Below, one piece after another: positions 1 through 8,890 of a DNA stretch of 64,000 nucleotides. Source of the DNA: Aquificota bacterium. Its GTDB lineage: Bacteria > Aquificota > Aquificia > Aquificales > Aquificaceae. Where the stretch lies: positions 82,853-146,852 of the forward strand of contig JAADEH010000001.1 of assembly GCA_013153495.1 (NCBI GenBank), written 5' to 3'. The notes under the pieces are model-generated. The model ran no database searches, was not told where the DNA came from, and saw only the letters and a list, made by a program, of their open reading frames with translations. The position numbers were made by a program, and so were the translations under genes. Numbering within the stretch: position 1 is the stretch's first letter; every line of letters begins with the position of its first letter.

Positions 1-266
1 TTTACCACACGGGGAAGGGTGTCTTCGAAAATATCCCGAGTCCCTTTACTGCAGTCAGATACCACTCCCTCGTTATAGAGAAGGAAAGCCTGCCGGGGGT
101 TTTGGAACTTACCGCATGGTCCGAGGACGAGGAGATAATGGGCGTCCAGCACAAAGAGTATCCCGTGTTCGGCGTTCAGTTTCACCCCGAGTCCGTCCTG
201 TCGGATTACGGTATGGACATACTCAAGAACTTCCTGGAGATAGCCGGGAGCTTTCAGAGGGTTTAG
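1..266 (+). CDS. trpG: Anthranilate/aminodeoxychorismate synthase glutamine amidotransferase subunit (3' end only)
   Basis: This is the C-terminal 87 residues of a class I glutamine amidotransferase, reading in frame from base 3 to the TAG at 264-266. Visible landmarks are YHSLVIE, which is the conserved YHSL segment of TrpG/PabA, and FGVQFHPES, which carries the catalytic His and Glu of the triad. The protein would release ammonia from glutamine for chorismate amination in tryptophan or folate synthesis. The nucleophilic Cys lies upstream of the window. TrpG and PabA cannot be told apart from this fragment. The stop overlaps the stop of the convergent diguanylate cyclase by four bases. Confidence 0.9.
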   Translation, partial: YHTGKGVFENIPSPFTAVRYHSLVIEKESLPGVLELTAWSEDEEIMGVQHKEYPVFGVQFHPESVLSDYGMDILKNFLEIAGSFQRV

Positions 267-1756
267 TCGCTCTCGACCCTGTTTCTTCCGAGTCTCTTTG
301 CCTTATACATGGCTTTGTCCGCTCTGTCTATGACTTCCTGTAGAGTTTCCCCTTCTTCCGCTTGGGCAACTCCGAAACTGCAGGTTATCTTTATGCCTTT
401 GGGCTTTAGGTTCTCGATGAGTTTTCTCAGCTTCTCGGCTACATAGACAGCCTTTTCCCTGTCAAGGCTAAGCAGGAGGATAAACTCCTCACCACCGTAG
501 CGGGCAAGCAGGTCTCCCTCTCTGAGATTTTTGCTCATCGCTTGGGCAACTTCTTTCAGAACCACATCTCCCGTGTGGTGTCCATATGTGTCGTTAATGC
601 GTTTGAAGTGGTCTATGTCGCACATTACTACGCTCACAGGTCTGCCTTCCCTGCGGGCAAGGCTCAGGATTTTCTCCCCGAAGGTGTAAAAGGCTCCCCT
701 GTTAAACACCCCCGTAAGGGGGTCCTTCAAGCTACTTTCTTTAAGCTCTCTGTATTTAATTATGAGGGTGTATAGGAGGTAGGCAAAGAGAGCGTTGAAG
801 GCTACGCTCCCGAGGGCAAAACCTGTGTATAACCTCGATATGAAGAGGGGTGTCCTGTCCTTCGTGTAAAGGACGAGGCGGGCGGCAAACTCTCCCTTGC
901 AGTTTTTAAGGGGGATGAGTATCACCGTTATGGAGTTTTTGTGCAGTGCGGTGGGACTTTCCCAGTCCTTCAGGCTGTGGGAAAGCTCTTCCCAGAAAAG
1001 GGAGTATTCCTCTTTCTTAAGCAGTGAGGGGTTGTGGGTCTCACGGTCCAGAAGGAAGTTATCCACACCGGGTATGGGAAGGTAGTTCTCCCTCTCCTCT
1101 TCCCAGACTTTTTTGAGGACTATTTCTTTCCTTACCCAAAGTTCTACGTCTATCTGTCTTTCCTTTCTCAGGACTTCCTCTATGGACTGGGCGTCGTAGG
1201 AGATTTCTACCGTTCCGAGTAGCTTTCCCGAGTCCATTATGGGATACACGTTCCTGAAGCCGTTAAAAATTCTTCCCTCTTCGAAACACTTCAGGGGTTT
1301 AAGGGTTTTGTTGACCTTCTCTATGGAGAACCTCACCCCCACGAGGGAGTCCCCGAACTTCTCGGGTCTGTGCATCCTCACGAAGGATATTGCATCCGGC
1401 AGGTGAAAGTGAAGCTGTCTTATGTGCTTGCTTCTCATGAAGTTCTCGTATAGGTCCTTATACCTGTAATAAACTTCCCAGTGCAGGTCTTCCATGTTGT
1501 CCCTGTTTACTTTGCGGAGGACTTCCTTTAACCACCGATCCCTGTCTATCTTCAGATAGAAGATAAGGTCTGTAAGGTCGTTTATAGTGTGCATAACGTA
1601 TTTTACGGAGCTGGAGTAAAAGTCAGCCTGTAGGCTCAGGTGTTTTTTAAGGCTCTTTTCCCTTTGAAGCTCCCAAAAGACCAGCGCTAACAGGGAAAGT
1701 AGCAGGAATATCCCTACGGAAATGTAGGCGGGGAGTTTATCTTTAAGGTATGCCAT
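263..1756 (-). CDS. Membrane-anchored diguanylate cyclase (GGDEF) with extracytoplasmic sensor region
   Basis: The protein of 497 residues has a membrane segment at about 8-28, a long extracytoplasmic region, a second membrane segment at about 308-332, and a C-terminal GGDEF domain starting near DPLTG at 345. The active-site motif is GGEEF at 421-425. An RxxD allosteric inhibition site (REGD, 412-415) sits at the usual distance before it, so the enzyme is probably active and product-inhibited. It should make cyclic di-GMP in response to an unknown periplasmic or membrane signal. The sensor region was not recognised. The ATG is 35 bases from the divergent gene at 1792, so the two share a promoter region. 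Confidence 0.92.
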   Translation of the reverse strand: MAYLKDKLPAYISVGIFLLLSLLALVFWELQREKSLKKHLSLQADFYSSSVKYVMHTINDLTDLIFYLKIDRDRWLKEVLRKVNRDNMEDLHWEVYYRYKDLYENFMRSKHIRQLHFHLPDAISFVRMHRPEKFGDSLVGVRFSIEKVNKTLKPLKCFEEGRIFNGFRNVYPIMDSGKLLGTVEISYDAQSIEEVLRKERQIDVELWVRKEIVLKKVWEEERENYLPIPGVDNFLLDRETHNPSLLKKEEYSLFWEELSHSLKDWESPTALHKNSITVILIPLKNCKGEFAARLVLYTKDRTPLFISRLYTGFALGSVAFNALFAYLLYTLIIKYRELKESSLKDPLTGVFNRGAFYTFGEKILSLARREGRPVSVVMCDIDHFKRINDTYGHHTGDVVLKEVAQAMSKNLREGDLLARYGGEEFILLLSLDREKAVYVAEKLRKLIENLKPKGIKITCSFGVAQAEEGETLQEVIDRADKAMYKAKRLGRNRVESD

Positions 1757-1776
1757 TGTGTAGCTTTACCTTTTAA

Positions 1777-1782
1777 TATAAT
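1777..1782 (+). promoter_or_regulatory. -10 element TATAAT close to the start of the VTT protein gene
   Basis: A perfect TATAAT lies nine bases before the ATG at 1792, and there is no purine-rich ribosome binding site between them. Transcription would begin only a few bases before the start codon, giving a nearly leaderless message. No good -35 box is visible. Confidence 0.5.
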
Positions 1783-1791
1783 GTTCCCGAA

Positions 1792-2265
1792 ATGTTTGAA
1801 AAGCTTGAACTCTGGGCAAGAGGTCTCGTCGAAGATTACGGATACGTGGGCATATTCATTCTCTCCTTCACGGAAAGCATTATCCAACCCGTGCCACCCG
1901 ACCCCTTCATAGCTGGAGGAACCGCTCTGGGACTTTTGCCTCTCACATCAGCTCTCGTTGCTACCGTGGCGAGCGTCTTGGGAGGTCTGACCGCTCACAC
2001 CTTGGGGACCCTCTTAGGGGAGAGGTTCGTAAAAAAGCTGATAGGAGAGAGAAACTTTCTCAGAGGGGAGGCACTTTTTAGCAGATACGGAGTTTGGGCG
2101 GTTCTCGTTGCCGCAATTACACCCATACCCTTTAAAGCTGTGTGCTGGCTTGCGGGCATATTCGAGATGCCAAGGCTTCCCTTCCTTATAGCTTCCTTCA
2201 TCGGGAGACTTCCGAGATTTCTCCTCGTAGCCTATGCTGGAGATTTCTTAGGAAAGTTATTCTGA
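1792..2265 (+). CDS. VTT/DedA-like (YqaA-type) membrane protein
   Basis: The protein of 157 residues has several hydrophobic segments and a layout typical of the VTT (SNARE-associated Golgi) family: an N-terminal FILSFTESIIQPVPPD segment, a reentrant glycine- and proline-rich region, and a second half with ITPIPFKAVCWLAG. The family works in membrane lipid or small-solute transport at the inner membrane. The PDP and TPIP(F)K segments are the conserved signature. Substrate is unknown. It stands alone on its strand and is divergent from the diguanylate cyclase gene. Confidence 0.82.
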   Translation: MFEKLELWARGLVEDYGYVGIFILSFTESIIQPVPPDPFIAGGTALGLLPLTSALVATVASVLGGLTAHTLGTLLGERFVKKLIGERNFLRGEALFSRYGVWAVLVAAITPIPFKAVCWLAGIFEMPRLPFLIASFIGRLPRFLLVAYAGDFLGKLF

Positions 2266-2276
2266 GTTTTTAAAGG

Positions 2277-2291
2277 ACCCCCTTCGGGGGT
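2277..2291. other. GC-rich stem-loop after the VTT gene
   Basis: ACCCC-CTTCG-GGGGT forms a short perfect hairpin closed by a stable UUCG-type loop, 12 bases after the TGA at 2263-2265. No run of T follows on the plus strand, so it is not a classical intrinsic terminator. It may protect the 3' end of the message or act as a weak terminator. Confidence 0.5.
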
Positions 2292-2309
2292 AACGGTTAA
2301 GTAACTTAA

Positions 2310-2327
2310 TTAGTTAATATTAACTAA
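2310..2327. promoter_or_regulatory. 18-bp perfect palindrome upstream of the DUF2202 gene
   Basis: TTAGTTAATATTAACTAA is a perfect inverted repeat ending 16 bases before the ATG at 2344, directly before the ribosome binding site GGAGGTGG at 2331. The position suits an operator for a dimeric repressor. The half-site GTTAA resembles the palindromes of the copper island, but its centre is two bases instead of one, so a shared regulator is unproven. Confidence 0.45.
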
Positions 2328-2343
2328 CAAGGAGGTGGAAGCC

Positions 2344-3024
2344 ATGAGAGGGAAAATTAAGACTCTGATGTTGATAGGTGCTGTGCTTGCTTCCTGCGGA
2401 GGTGGAGACCTGTCCGGACTTTACTACCTGTCCCCCGAAGAGGAGGAAAGCGTTCTCTTCGTCAGAGAGGAAGAGAAGCTGGCAAGGGACGTGTATCTAT
2501 CCATGGAGAGCCTATACTACCTTCAAACCCAAACCTTTACCAACATATCCTTGTCGGAGCAAAACCACATGGACAGCGTTCTGGCACTCATAGAAAAATA
2601 CCAGCTCGAGGACCCTGTGGCTCAAACGGGAGACACGCAGGGTGTTTTCGTAAACCCAGAGCTTCAAAGCATGTATGACCAGCTCACCTCTTGCGGTAGC
2701 ATGAGCTTAGAAAACGCTCTCCTCGTCGGTGCTTACATAGAGGAGCTGGACATAATAGACCTGACACTCAGACTTCAGAACACTGATAACCCCGATGTGC
2801 GGAGGGTATTTACCAACCTCAGAAAAGGCTCTTACAATCACCTCGTAGCCTTCGCTTACAGCTATGAACTTGCCACGGGGATTACCTACACCCCCCAAAT
2901 CCTGTGTCAGGAAGATTACGACAGGGTTATTCAAACATACCTGAGCGGAGGAGACCTTACTACCCTTGAACCCCTTTGCGACTATACTAACGTCAGCCTG
3001 AACTTCCTGTGTCCCACGTGGTAA
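2344..3024 (+). CDS. DUF2202 (ferritin-like fold) putative lipoprotein
   Basis: The start is set at the ATG at 2344 because GGAGGTGG at 2331-2338 is well spaced for it; an upstream in-frame GTG lies inside that ribosome binding site. The protein has a signal peptide ending in a lipobox-like VLASCGGG, so it is probably a lipoprotein outside the cytoplasmic membrane. The rest matches the DUF2202 pattern: EEKLARDVY near the start, SEQNHMDSV, and paired Glu/His-bearing helices (EELDIIDL, RKGSYNHL). These Glu and His residues suggest a di-iron ferritin-like bundle. Function is not established. A palindrome upstream suggests regulation. Confidence 0.85.
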   Translation: MRGKIKTLMLIGAVLASCGGGDLSGLYYLSPEEEESVLFVREEEKLARDVYLSMESLYYLQTQTFTNISLSEQNHMDSVLALIEKYQLEDPVAQTGDTQGVFVNPELQSMYDQLTSCGSMSLENALLVGAYIEELDIIDLTLRLQNTDNPDVRRVFTNLRKGSYNHLVAFAYSYELATGITYTPQILCQEDYDRVIQTYLSGGDLTTLEPLCDYTNVSLNFLCPTW

Positions 3025-3089
3025 AGAAATTTTATGAGTTTTTTCAGTGTTTTTACGTATGAGGAGGTTAGTTTAAAGATGAGAAAGTT

Positions 3090-4181
3090 ATGAACTTAGA
3101 GTTTTTCATCAGGCTCTTGGACCTCAGAGACGCATACACAAAGGGACACACCGAACGGGGAGTTCTTTACGCTTTAGAAATAGGTAAGGCTATGGGTCTT
3201 TCTGAAGGAGAACTGAAAGACCTCGAGATAGGTGGATACATACACGATGTGGGAAAGGTTGCCATACCGGACGTTATACTCCTAAAGCCTGCAAAACTTA
3301 CTCCCCAGGAATACGAGGTTATGAAACTGCACGTCGAGCTGGGATACGAACTCGTAAAAGACCTGGACTTTCCCGAAAGGAGCGTGGAGGTTCTACTATA
3401 CCATCAGGAAAAGTTCGACGGTAGCGGTTATCCCTTCGGTAAAAAAGGGAAGGAGATACCCCTTCTTGCGAGGATATACACCGTTGCGGACTCCTTTGAA
3501 GCTATGACAGCACGCAGAATATACAAGAGGTCAAAGCCGTGGAAAAAGGCTCTCGAGGAGCTTGAGGAGCTGGCAGGTTCCCACTTCGACCCGGACATAG
3601 TCCCCTACGCAATAAAGGTCTTAGAGAAGATGGAGCACACCAAGCTAAAACTCCCCGAAATAAGTTCGGAGCTGGACAAAATAAGGTGGAGCTTTTACTA
3701 CATGGACTTTACCGGAGCCATAAAGGGAGACTTATTTTTACCCACCCTCGAAGCCTTCATAGACAAAGGGGAACCCTTCTGCTTTACCGTTTTCGACGTA
3801 GAAAACCTCTTTGAGATAAACACCAAGTTCGGTTGGGAGAGGGGGAACGAGGTTCTGACTAAACTCGTTAACTTTATAAACCTGCAGTGTTGCGGTATGC
3901 ACGACATAAGGGATTTGATAATAAAACTCATGAAGGTGGACATACTCGACATAACATCTCCAGTCATATTCAGGCTCGGGGGAGACGAAATAGGAGTTAT
4001 AGCACCCTTTATACCCCCACCGGAAAAGGTTCATGCGGTAGTTAAGGCTATGAAAGATTTGGGGGTTAACATAAAGTATCTTCAGCTTAAGTATCCTGAG
4101 AACTTCAAAACTTCCGCAGACCTCTTGCAGATGGTCTCCGAATTTACAAAAACACCCCCCATCCGTTTAAACTTTTCTTAA
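3090..4181 (+). CDS. HD-GYP domain protein with C-terminal divergent GGDEF-like domain
   Basis: The N-terminal half is an HD-GYP phosphodiesterase domain: HD at residues 52-53 in IHDVGK, then H105xxxxDGSGYP (GYP at 113-115), then ADSFEAMTA. It should hydrolyse cyclic di-GMP or a related dinucleotide. The C-terminal half resembles a GGDEF domain, with a diverged metal-binding segment ([15 protein letters not shown]) and GGDEI at 297-301, but without an RxxD inhibition site. GGDEF after HD-GYP is the reverse of the common order, and the domain may only bind GTP. No membrane segment is visible. The TAA overlaps the next ATG by one base, so it heads a four-gene operon. GAGGAGG at 3061 lies about 22 bases upstream, with a four-codon ORF at 3080-3094 between. 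Confidence 0.88.
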   Translation: MNLEFFIRLLDLRDAYTKGHTERGVLYALEIGKAMGLSEGELKDLEIGGYIHDVGKVAIPDVILLKPAKLTPQEYEVMKLHVELGYELVKDLDFPERSVEVLLYHQEKFDGSGYPFGKKGKEIPLLARIYTVADSFEAMTARRIYKRSKPWKKALEELEELAGSHFDPDIVPYAIKVLEKMEHTKLKLPEISSELDKIRWSFYYMDFTGAIKGDLFLPTLEAFIDKGEPFCFTVFDVENLFEINTKFGWERGNEVLTKLVNFINLQCCGMHDIRDLIIKLMKVDILDITSPVIFRLGGDEIGVIAPFIPPPEKVHAVVKAMKDLGVNIKYLQLKYPENFKTSADLLQMVSEFTKTPPIRLNFS

Positions 4182-5080
4182 TGGAAGAGAAAAAAGTCGT
4201 ATTCTTCGGCGGAAAGGGAGGGGTAGGAAAGACCACCGTATCTTCAGCTTTTTCCCTTATGCTCACTCAGGAAGGCAAGAAGGTTCTTCTCATATCTACC
4301 GACCCCGCTCACTCCCTGTCGGACATCTTTGACACCGAGGTTTCTAACCTCGACCTCTTGGAAATCCAGCCCGAGAGGGTAGTCAGGGAGTATGTAGAGC
4401 GTGCAATCGAGGTCGTATCTCAGGTCATGAGTCCGGATACTGTCAGAGAGGTGGAGGAGGTCTTCAGGAGCGTTGAGGAGGCCCCGGGAGCGGAAGAATC
4501 CGCAGTGGTGGAGGAGCTTTCGAAGGTTATCCTGTCCCGCTGGGAAGAATACGACCACTTCGTTATAGACACCGCTCCAACGGGACACACTCTTCAGATG
4601 ATAAGAACCGTCTCTAAGGTGGGTCCCTGGCTTGAGGAGCTTATAAGAAGGAGAAAAAAAGCGTCGAGCTTCTGGGAGGCTTCCGGCAGGCGGAAGGAGG
4701 ATAGGGTCGTAGAGGTTCTCGAGGAAAGGCGCACGAGACTGACCAAATTCGCTCAGCTGATATTTTCCCACCTGACCACCTTCGTTCCCGTCCTAAATCC
4801 CGAGAGACTTCCGATAGAGGAAACGGTTAGAATGTTGAAAGCCCTTAAGGGTTTACACCTCGGTGTGGATTTTATGGTAATAAACAAAGTTCTGCCCGAG
4901 GGAGTTAGAGAGGAGTTTTTCCTCCGAAGGAAGAGACAGGAGGAGGAGTATTTGAGGGAGATAGAGGAGAGGTTCAGGGGGGTAAAGAAGGTAAAGCTTC
5001 ACTTGAGGGATAGAGATGTGATGGGTGTTCAAGCCTTAAAGGAGATAGCACAGGAGCTTAAGGAGGGACTTAAGGGGTGA
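4181..5080 (+). CDS. ArsA/Get3-type ATPase
   Basis: The protein of 299 residues carries a deviant Walker A motif, GGKGGVGKTT at 10-19, then STDPAHSLSDIF (switch region) and DTAPTGHTLQ, all hallmarks of the ArsA/Get3 family. It is single-length, so it would act as a homodimer like Get3 and bacterial single ArsA forms. No ArsB, ArsC or arsenic regulator is nearby, so an arsenite role is not supported; membrane-protein handling or activation of the neighbouring transporter is possible. It is translated from an ATG sharing a base with the preceding stop and its own stop overlaps the next GTG. Confidence 0.88.
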   Translation: MEEKKVVFFGGKGGVGKTTVSSAFSLMLTQEGKKVLLISTDPAHSLSDIFDTEVSNLDLLEIQPERVVREYVERAIEVVSQVMSPDTVREVEEVFRSVEEAPGAEESAVVEELSKVILSRWEEYDHFVIDTAPTGHTLQMIRTVSKVGPWLEELIRRRKKASSFWEASGRRKEDRVVEVLEERRTRLTKFAQLIFSHLTTFVPVLNPERLPIEETVRMLKALKGLHLGVDFMVINKVLPEGVREEFFLRRKRQEEEYLREIEERFRGVKKVKLHLRDRDVMGVQALKEIAQELKEGLKG

Positions 5081-6393
5081 AGACGGTAATCCTCGGTCTC
5101 GGAAGGTATGTGGAGGAAATTACGGAGATAGTTGCGGGGTTTTCCGAAGTGGTCGTGGTGGAGAGGGAGGGAGAAAAGCTCATGTCCTTCCTGGAAAAGG
5201 AAAAGTCCCTGGAAAACCTCAGCGTTGTTAAGGGTAGTGCAACGGACATAGAGCTGTGGGTGAAGGAGATAGACCTGTCTCAGGTGGAAGCGGTTATTTC
5301 TTTTTTAGATAGTGAAACCACCCTCGCTGTAGCGAGGGTCCTTAGAAAATCTTTTTCTTTCAAAGGAGTTTTCGTATTCGTAGCCAAGGAAAGACCGGAG
5401 GGTAAAGAGTTTCGTCAGCTGAACATAGAGACCGTATCCGTGCCGGACGTCTTGGGAGCAATTCTTAAGAACCTTCTCAAGGGGAAGGGAGTTGTCAAGT
5501 ATCCGGTGGGTATAGGTATGAGGAAAGGAGAGATAGTGGAGGTCCTTATAACTCCAAGCTCCCCAGCCTCTTACATGAAGTTGAGCCAGCTCAGGCAGAG
5601 GAATGCTCGCATAGCCCTCATATACAGGGAGGAGGAGGTGATACTCCCCAGAACGGACATAAGAATTCAGCCGGGGGACAGGCTTCTCGTCGTGGGTCAG
5701 CCTCAGCAGGTCGAGCTTTTCGTGGGGAGTTTAACCAGCGGGATTTCCAACTTCCCTCTGAGGTGGGGGACAAAAGGTGTCCTGTGTGCGGAGGGAGAGG
5801 AAGCCCAATACGTTAAAGAGAGGCTCAAAGTTCGCGAGTGGGTAAAGGAAAAGTGCTTTCCCGAGAGCCTGCCCGAGGACACGGGTATAGTTCTCCTGAA
5901 GGACGAGAAGGGTGGGTTCTTTTCACGCTCGCCCGTTGACAAAGTATTTTCAAGCTTCAAAGTTCCCTCTCTGCTAATGAGGGGGTCCAACCCCTACGAG
6001 AACATCCTCGTATCCGCCAACACGGACGCCCTCGGCTTTTTACTGCCCAACGCCCTTGACTTTGCCCGTCTCTTCGGAAGTAAGGTTTATGTCCTATTCG
6101 TTACCACCGTTGAGAAGATGATAAGCAAGGAAGAGAAGGAAGTCCTTGAGAGTTTGAAGTCCTTTATAGAGAGAGCCAAAGTCTCTTCCGGTCTCGAGAT
6201 AGAGCTTATAAGGAAGGAGGGGAACCCCGTAAGGGAAACCTTAAAGCTCCTTAAGGGTAAGTTTAATCTCCTTGCGGTTGGGTATGTTCCCGGCAGGAGG
6301 TCAAGCCTCTTCAATCCCTACACGCCCCACCTTCTCGCCAAAAGGACAAAGCTATCGACCCTTCTCATACCGGAGGTAAGCTTTGAGCGTTGA
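5077..6393 (+). CDS. TrkA-N/TrkA-C (RCK) protein with C-terminal universal-stress-like domain
   Basis: The protein of 438 residues starts with a Rossmann-type RCK domain (ILGLGRYVEE, then VVVVEREGEKL and VVKGSATD), followed by a TrkA-C domain ending in IRIQPGDRLLVVGQP. The last third (from about residue 310, ENILVSANTDALGFLLPNALDFARLFGSKVYVLFV) looks like a universal stress protein fold. Such proteins bind nucleotides and gate potassium channels or antiporters. The next gene is a Kef-type antiporter, so it is probably its regulatory subunit. The GTG start overlaps the previous TGA (GTGA). Confidence 0.82.
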   Translation: MKTVILGLGRYVEEITEIVAGFSEVVVVEREGEKLMSFLEKEKSLENLSVVKGSATDIELWVKEIDLSQVEAVISFLDSETTLAVARVLRKSFSFKGVFVFVAKERPEGKEFRQLNIETVSVPDVLGAILKNLLKGKGVVKYPVGIGMRKGEIVEVLITPSSPASYMKLSQLRQRNARIALIYREEEVILPRTDIRIQPGDRLLVVGQPQQVELFVGSLTSGISNFPLRWGTKGVLCAEGEEAQYVKERLKVREWVKEKCFPESLPEDTGIVLLKDEKGGFFSRSPVDKVFSSFKVPSLLMRGSNPYENILVSANTDALGFLLPNALDFARLFGSKVYVLFVTTVEKMISKEEKEVLESLKSFIERAKVSSGLEIELIRKEGNPVRETLKLLKGKFNLLAVGYVPGRRSSLFNPYTPHLLAKRTKLSTLLIPEVSFER

Positions 6394-7522
6394 AGTTGTC
6401 CTGATAGTGGTCTTCATAGGAGCTTTCGTTTCCCCCTTCGTATCGAGAGCCTTCAGGATGCCCGTCCCTGTGGGAGAGCTTCTGTTCGGACTTGCTCTCG
6501 GACACTTTATAGGGAGTTCCACCACACCGGAAGTGGTGAGCTTCCTTGCGGAGTTCGGGTTTCTCCTTTTGATGTTCCTGGCAGGACTGGAAATAGACTT
6601 TGACCTGCTCGAAAAAACAGAGGGAAAGTTACTCTTGCTTTACACCCTATACACGGTATCCATCTTCGGAATATCCCTCGGGATTGCGGTCCTTCTGGGA
6701 ATTAATCCCGTGGTTTTTCTCATTCTCTCCCTCATATCCATAGGTCTGATGGTTGCAACCCTCAAGGACATGGGTATGCTCTCGAGTCCCCTTGCTAAAA
6801 AGGTTCTTATAGTGGGGGTTATAGGTGAGGTGGTCAGCCTCTTTGCCCTCACCTTTATGGAAAAGCTGGGGCACTTTCACTCCCTAAAGGACTTTATCCT
6901 CGATATGGGTGAGGTTTTCCTGTTCCTTTTAGGGTTCTTCCTGTTCTTCCGTGTGATGAAGGTCCTGCTCTGGTGGTTTCCGGAAGTGGTCAAAAAGCTA
7001 ACCTACGAGGAAGACCCGAGCGAAGCGGGTGTCAGGCTTAGCCTTGCGATGATGTTCGTTGCCTCCGTCCTTGCCCACCTTGCGGGGATAGAGGCTGTCT
7101 TAGGTGCCTTTCTTGCGGGAGCTATGGTTTCCTTTTTCGTTCGAAAGAAGCACGACCTCGAGGAGAAGCTCTCTTCCATAGGATACGGTTTTCTCATACC
7201 CATTTTTTTCATAAAGACAGGCATGGAGATGGACCTCAGCGGTCTAAACCTCGAGACCCTCAAGGGAGTGGCTGTTCTCATAGTTTTGATGCTACTCGTC
7301 AGACTTCTGCCCTCCTTCCTTCTTCTTCCTGCAGGCTTTTCTCCGAGGGAGTTGCCCCTTACGGCTCTGTTCCTCGCTTACCCCTTTACCCTGATGATTG
7401 CGGGAGCGGAGATAGGGAGGTCTGCGGGACTTTTAAAGGAGGAGGAGTTCCTACTTCTCTTCCTAAGTGCGGGACTCTCTTCCCTCCTATTCCCCTGGAT
7501 TATAAAGGGGGTGGCTCGTTAA
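6383..7522 (+). CDS. Kef-type cation/proton antiporter (CPA2 family)
   Basis: The protein of 379 residues is almost entirely hydrophobic with about 11-12 membrane segments. FLLLMFLAGLEIDFDLL and AHLAGIEAVLGAFLAGAM are the conserved CPA2 segments. It would exchange K+ or Na+ for protons at the inner membrane. The start is a TTG at 6383, chosen because GGAGG at 6372-6376 is correctly spaced for it and it lies within the end of the preceding TrkA-like gene. It lacks its own RCK domain, which the upstream gene supplies. It is the last gene of the HD-GYP/ArsA/TrkA operon. Confidence 0.88.
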   Translation: MSVEVVLIVVFIGAFVSPFVSRAFRMPVPVGELLFGLALGHFIGSSTTPEVVSFLAEFGFLLLMFLAGLEIDFDLLEKTEGKLLLLYTLYTVSIFGISLGIAVLLGINPVVFLILSLISIGLMVATLKDMGMLSSPLAKKVLIVGVIGEVVSLFALTFMEKLGHFHSLKDFILDMGEVFLFLLGFFLFFRVMKVLLWWFPEVVKKLTYEEDPSEAGVRLSLAMMFVASVLAHLAGIEAVLGAFLAGAMVSFFVRKKHDLEEKLSSIGYGFLIPIFFIKTGMEMDLSGLNLETLKGVAVLIVLMLLVRLLPSFLLLPAGFSPRELPLTALFLAYPFTLMIAGAEIGRSAGLLKEEEFLLLFLSAGLSSLLFPWIIKGVAR

Positions 7523-7568
7523 AAGGAACCTAAATTGTATTAGGAAAAAGAAAATGTAAATTAATCTC

Positions 7569-7820
7569 ATGAACTTTACTTGGGACGGGGTTAGAAGCGA
7601 GAGGGAAGTTTTGATAAGACGTATGCTTTTCGATGACCCGAGAAAGGTCTTGAAGGACTACGAGATAAGACTCTTGAGGGAAACTTTCCTCAAATACATA
7701 CACAGATTTGACGAAAGGAATGTATCCTTTTGGAGCCTTGTTCTGGAAGTGAGCGATGAGGAGATTGCCAAAGCACGTTCTTCAAACTTTAGAGAAGCTG
7801 GGAAAGTCTGGAATTACTGA
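7569..7820 (+). CDS. Small protein preceding the AbiEii-type gene (possible antitoxin partner)
   Basis: This is an 83-residue, basic/acidic mixed soluble protein with no signal peptide. The segment NVSFWSLVL recalls small partner proteins found just before AbiEii-type nucleotidyltransferase genes (possibly the DUF6922 group), but I cannot confirm the family. It overlaps the start of the following AbiEii remnant by 65 bases in another frame, an arrangement usual for toxin-antitoxin pairs. Because the partner is broken, this gene may be a leftover. Its last residues, in the overlap, could also be altered. Confidence 0.5.
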   Translation: MNFTWDGVRSEREVLIRRMLFDDPRKVLKDYEIRLLRETFLKYIHRFDERNVSFWSLVLEVSDEEIAKARSSNFREAGKVWNY

Positions 7821-8350
7821 AGGGTTCTACCTTGCTGGTGGAACAGCTCTGGCTATAAGGTATAACCACAGGGTTTCCGTTGACTTAGATTTTTTTACTT
7901 TTAGTAGCACAATCGGACACGCTTATCTTTTTCTCAAAACCAGAAGGAGTAAAGGTATCTTTTTTCAAATACAATGTTTCTCTCATAGAAAAAGCACAGC
8001 TTTACAAAGATAATGTTTTCCTTGCCTCGGATATAGACATTGCTTCGATGAAAGCTGTTGCCATAGCTCAAAGAGTAAGTAAAAAGGATTTCTTTGATTT
8101 ATGGTTCTTGATGCGGAAACATGGATGGAACCTCTCGAACTTAGAAAAAGCTCTTGCTATTAAATATCCTTCGTGGAACTTCGGTATTTTTCTGCGTGCT
8201 CTTACATATTTTGAGGATGCTGAGGATGAAAGCTATGAGGATATAGACTGTGCTTGGGAAGAGGTAAAGAACTACTTTCGCTCAATTGTAAGCGAGGCTG
8301 TGAAACAGGAGGCTGTAAGGAACAAAACTGAACGTAAAAGCTCTCCTTAA
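7756..8350 (+). pseudogene. AbiEii/AbiGii-type nucleotidyltransferase toxin, broken by internal deletion and frameshift
   Basis: From the ATG at 7756 the reading frame gives FYLAGGTALAIRYNHRVSVDLDFFT, the nucleotidyltransferase core of AbiEii (GGTALA and DLDFF), then runs into nonsense and stops at 8013. From about 7900 a second frame continues the family: DTLIFFSKPEGVKVSFFKY, then SMKAVAIAQRVSKKDFFDLWFL, to the TAA at 8348-8350. The roughly 15-20 residues normally found between these parts are absent, so a deletion of about 50-60 bases near 7895-7905 changed the frame. No full-length toxin can be made. The gene would have added nucleotides to a cellular RNA. Confidence 0.85.
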
Positions 8351-8364
8351 TTTGATGAGCCAAG

Positions 8365-8370
8365 TATAAT
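8365..8370 (+). promoter_or_regulatory. -10 element TATAAT for the YqhA-family gene
   Basis: TATAAT ends seven bases before the ATG at 8378, with no ribosome binding site in the gap (ATCCACC). A transcript starting at the usual distance would begin at or next to the start codon, that is, leaderless. Confidence 0.55.
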
Positions 8371-8377
8371 ATCCACC

Positions 8378-8890
8378 ATGAAAAAGTTAGAGCTAATATT
8401 TGAAACCTTTCTGTGGAAATCGAGATTGCTGGTTATACTTGCGGTGGTAAGCTCCCTAATAGGAGCCTTTGCCTTATTTATTGCAGGTCTCTTTGAGGTT
8501 CTGCTCCCCCTTATGAAGTTTATGAAGACCCTGGATTACGAGGTTCTCTCCAAAAAGCTGGTCGCTTCCGCCATAGCTTCTATAGACATGTTCCTCATAG
8601 CAACTTTTCTGCTTATCTTTGCCCTGGGACTTTACGAGCTTTTTATATCCAAAATAGACGTTGCGGAAAGGGACCCCAAAAGCTCGAAGGTTCTCTTTAT
8701 AACCAACCTCGAGGACCTCAAAACCAAGCTGGGTCGTGTGGTCATAATGGTCATAATCGTCGTGTTCTTCAAGCAGACCATAGAGATGGAGTATGAAACG
8801 CCCTTGGACTTGCTTTACTTGGGGTTGGGAGCCTTGGGTATAGCCCTCGCCCTATACTTCACCCACAAGGAGTCCCACAATCACCATTAG
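8378..8890 (+). CDS. YqhA-family (UPF0114) inner-membrane protein
   Basis: The 170-residue protein has four hydrophobic segments (about 15-40, 60-90, 120-140 and 148-163) and matches the UPF0114/YqhA layout: an N-terminal [20 protein letters not shown], then a LFISKID(V)AE motif and [20 protein letters not shown]. The family sits in the cytoplasmic membrane and has no established biochemical function. It ends in a short His cluster (HKESHNHH). It converges on ribE with a four-base overlap. Confidence 0.82.
   Translation: MKKLELIFETFLWKSRLLVILAVVSSLIGAFALFIAGLFEVLLPLMKFMKTLDYEVLSKKLVASAIASIDMFLIATFLLIFALGLYELFISKIDVAERDPKSSKVLFITNLEDLKTKLGRVVIMVIIVVFFKQTIEMEYETPLDLLYLGLGALGIALALYFTHKESHNHH

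Noticed and set aside
4181..5080. Arsenite efflux ATPase ArsA
   Set aside because: No arsB, arsC or arsR nearby and the protein is single-length; only the family name is used.
8048..8350. Independent 100-residue gene
   Set aside because: Its sequence is the C-terminal part of the AbiEii family and its frame extends upstream to VSFFKY, so it is part of the broken gene.
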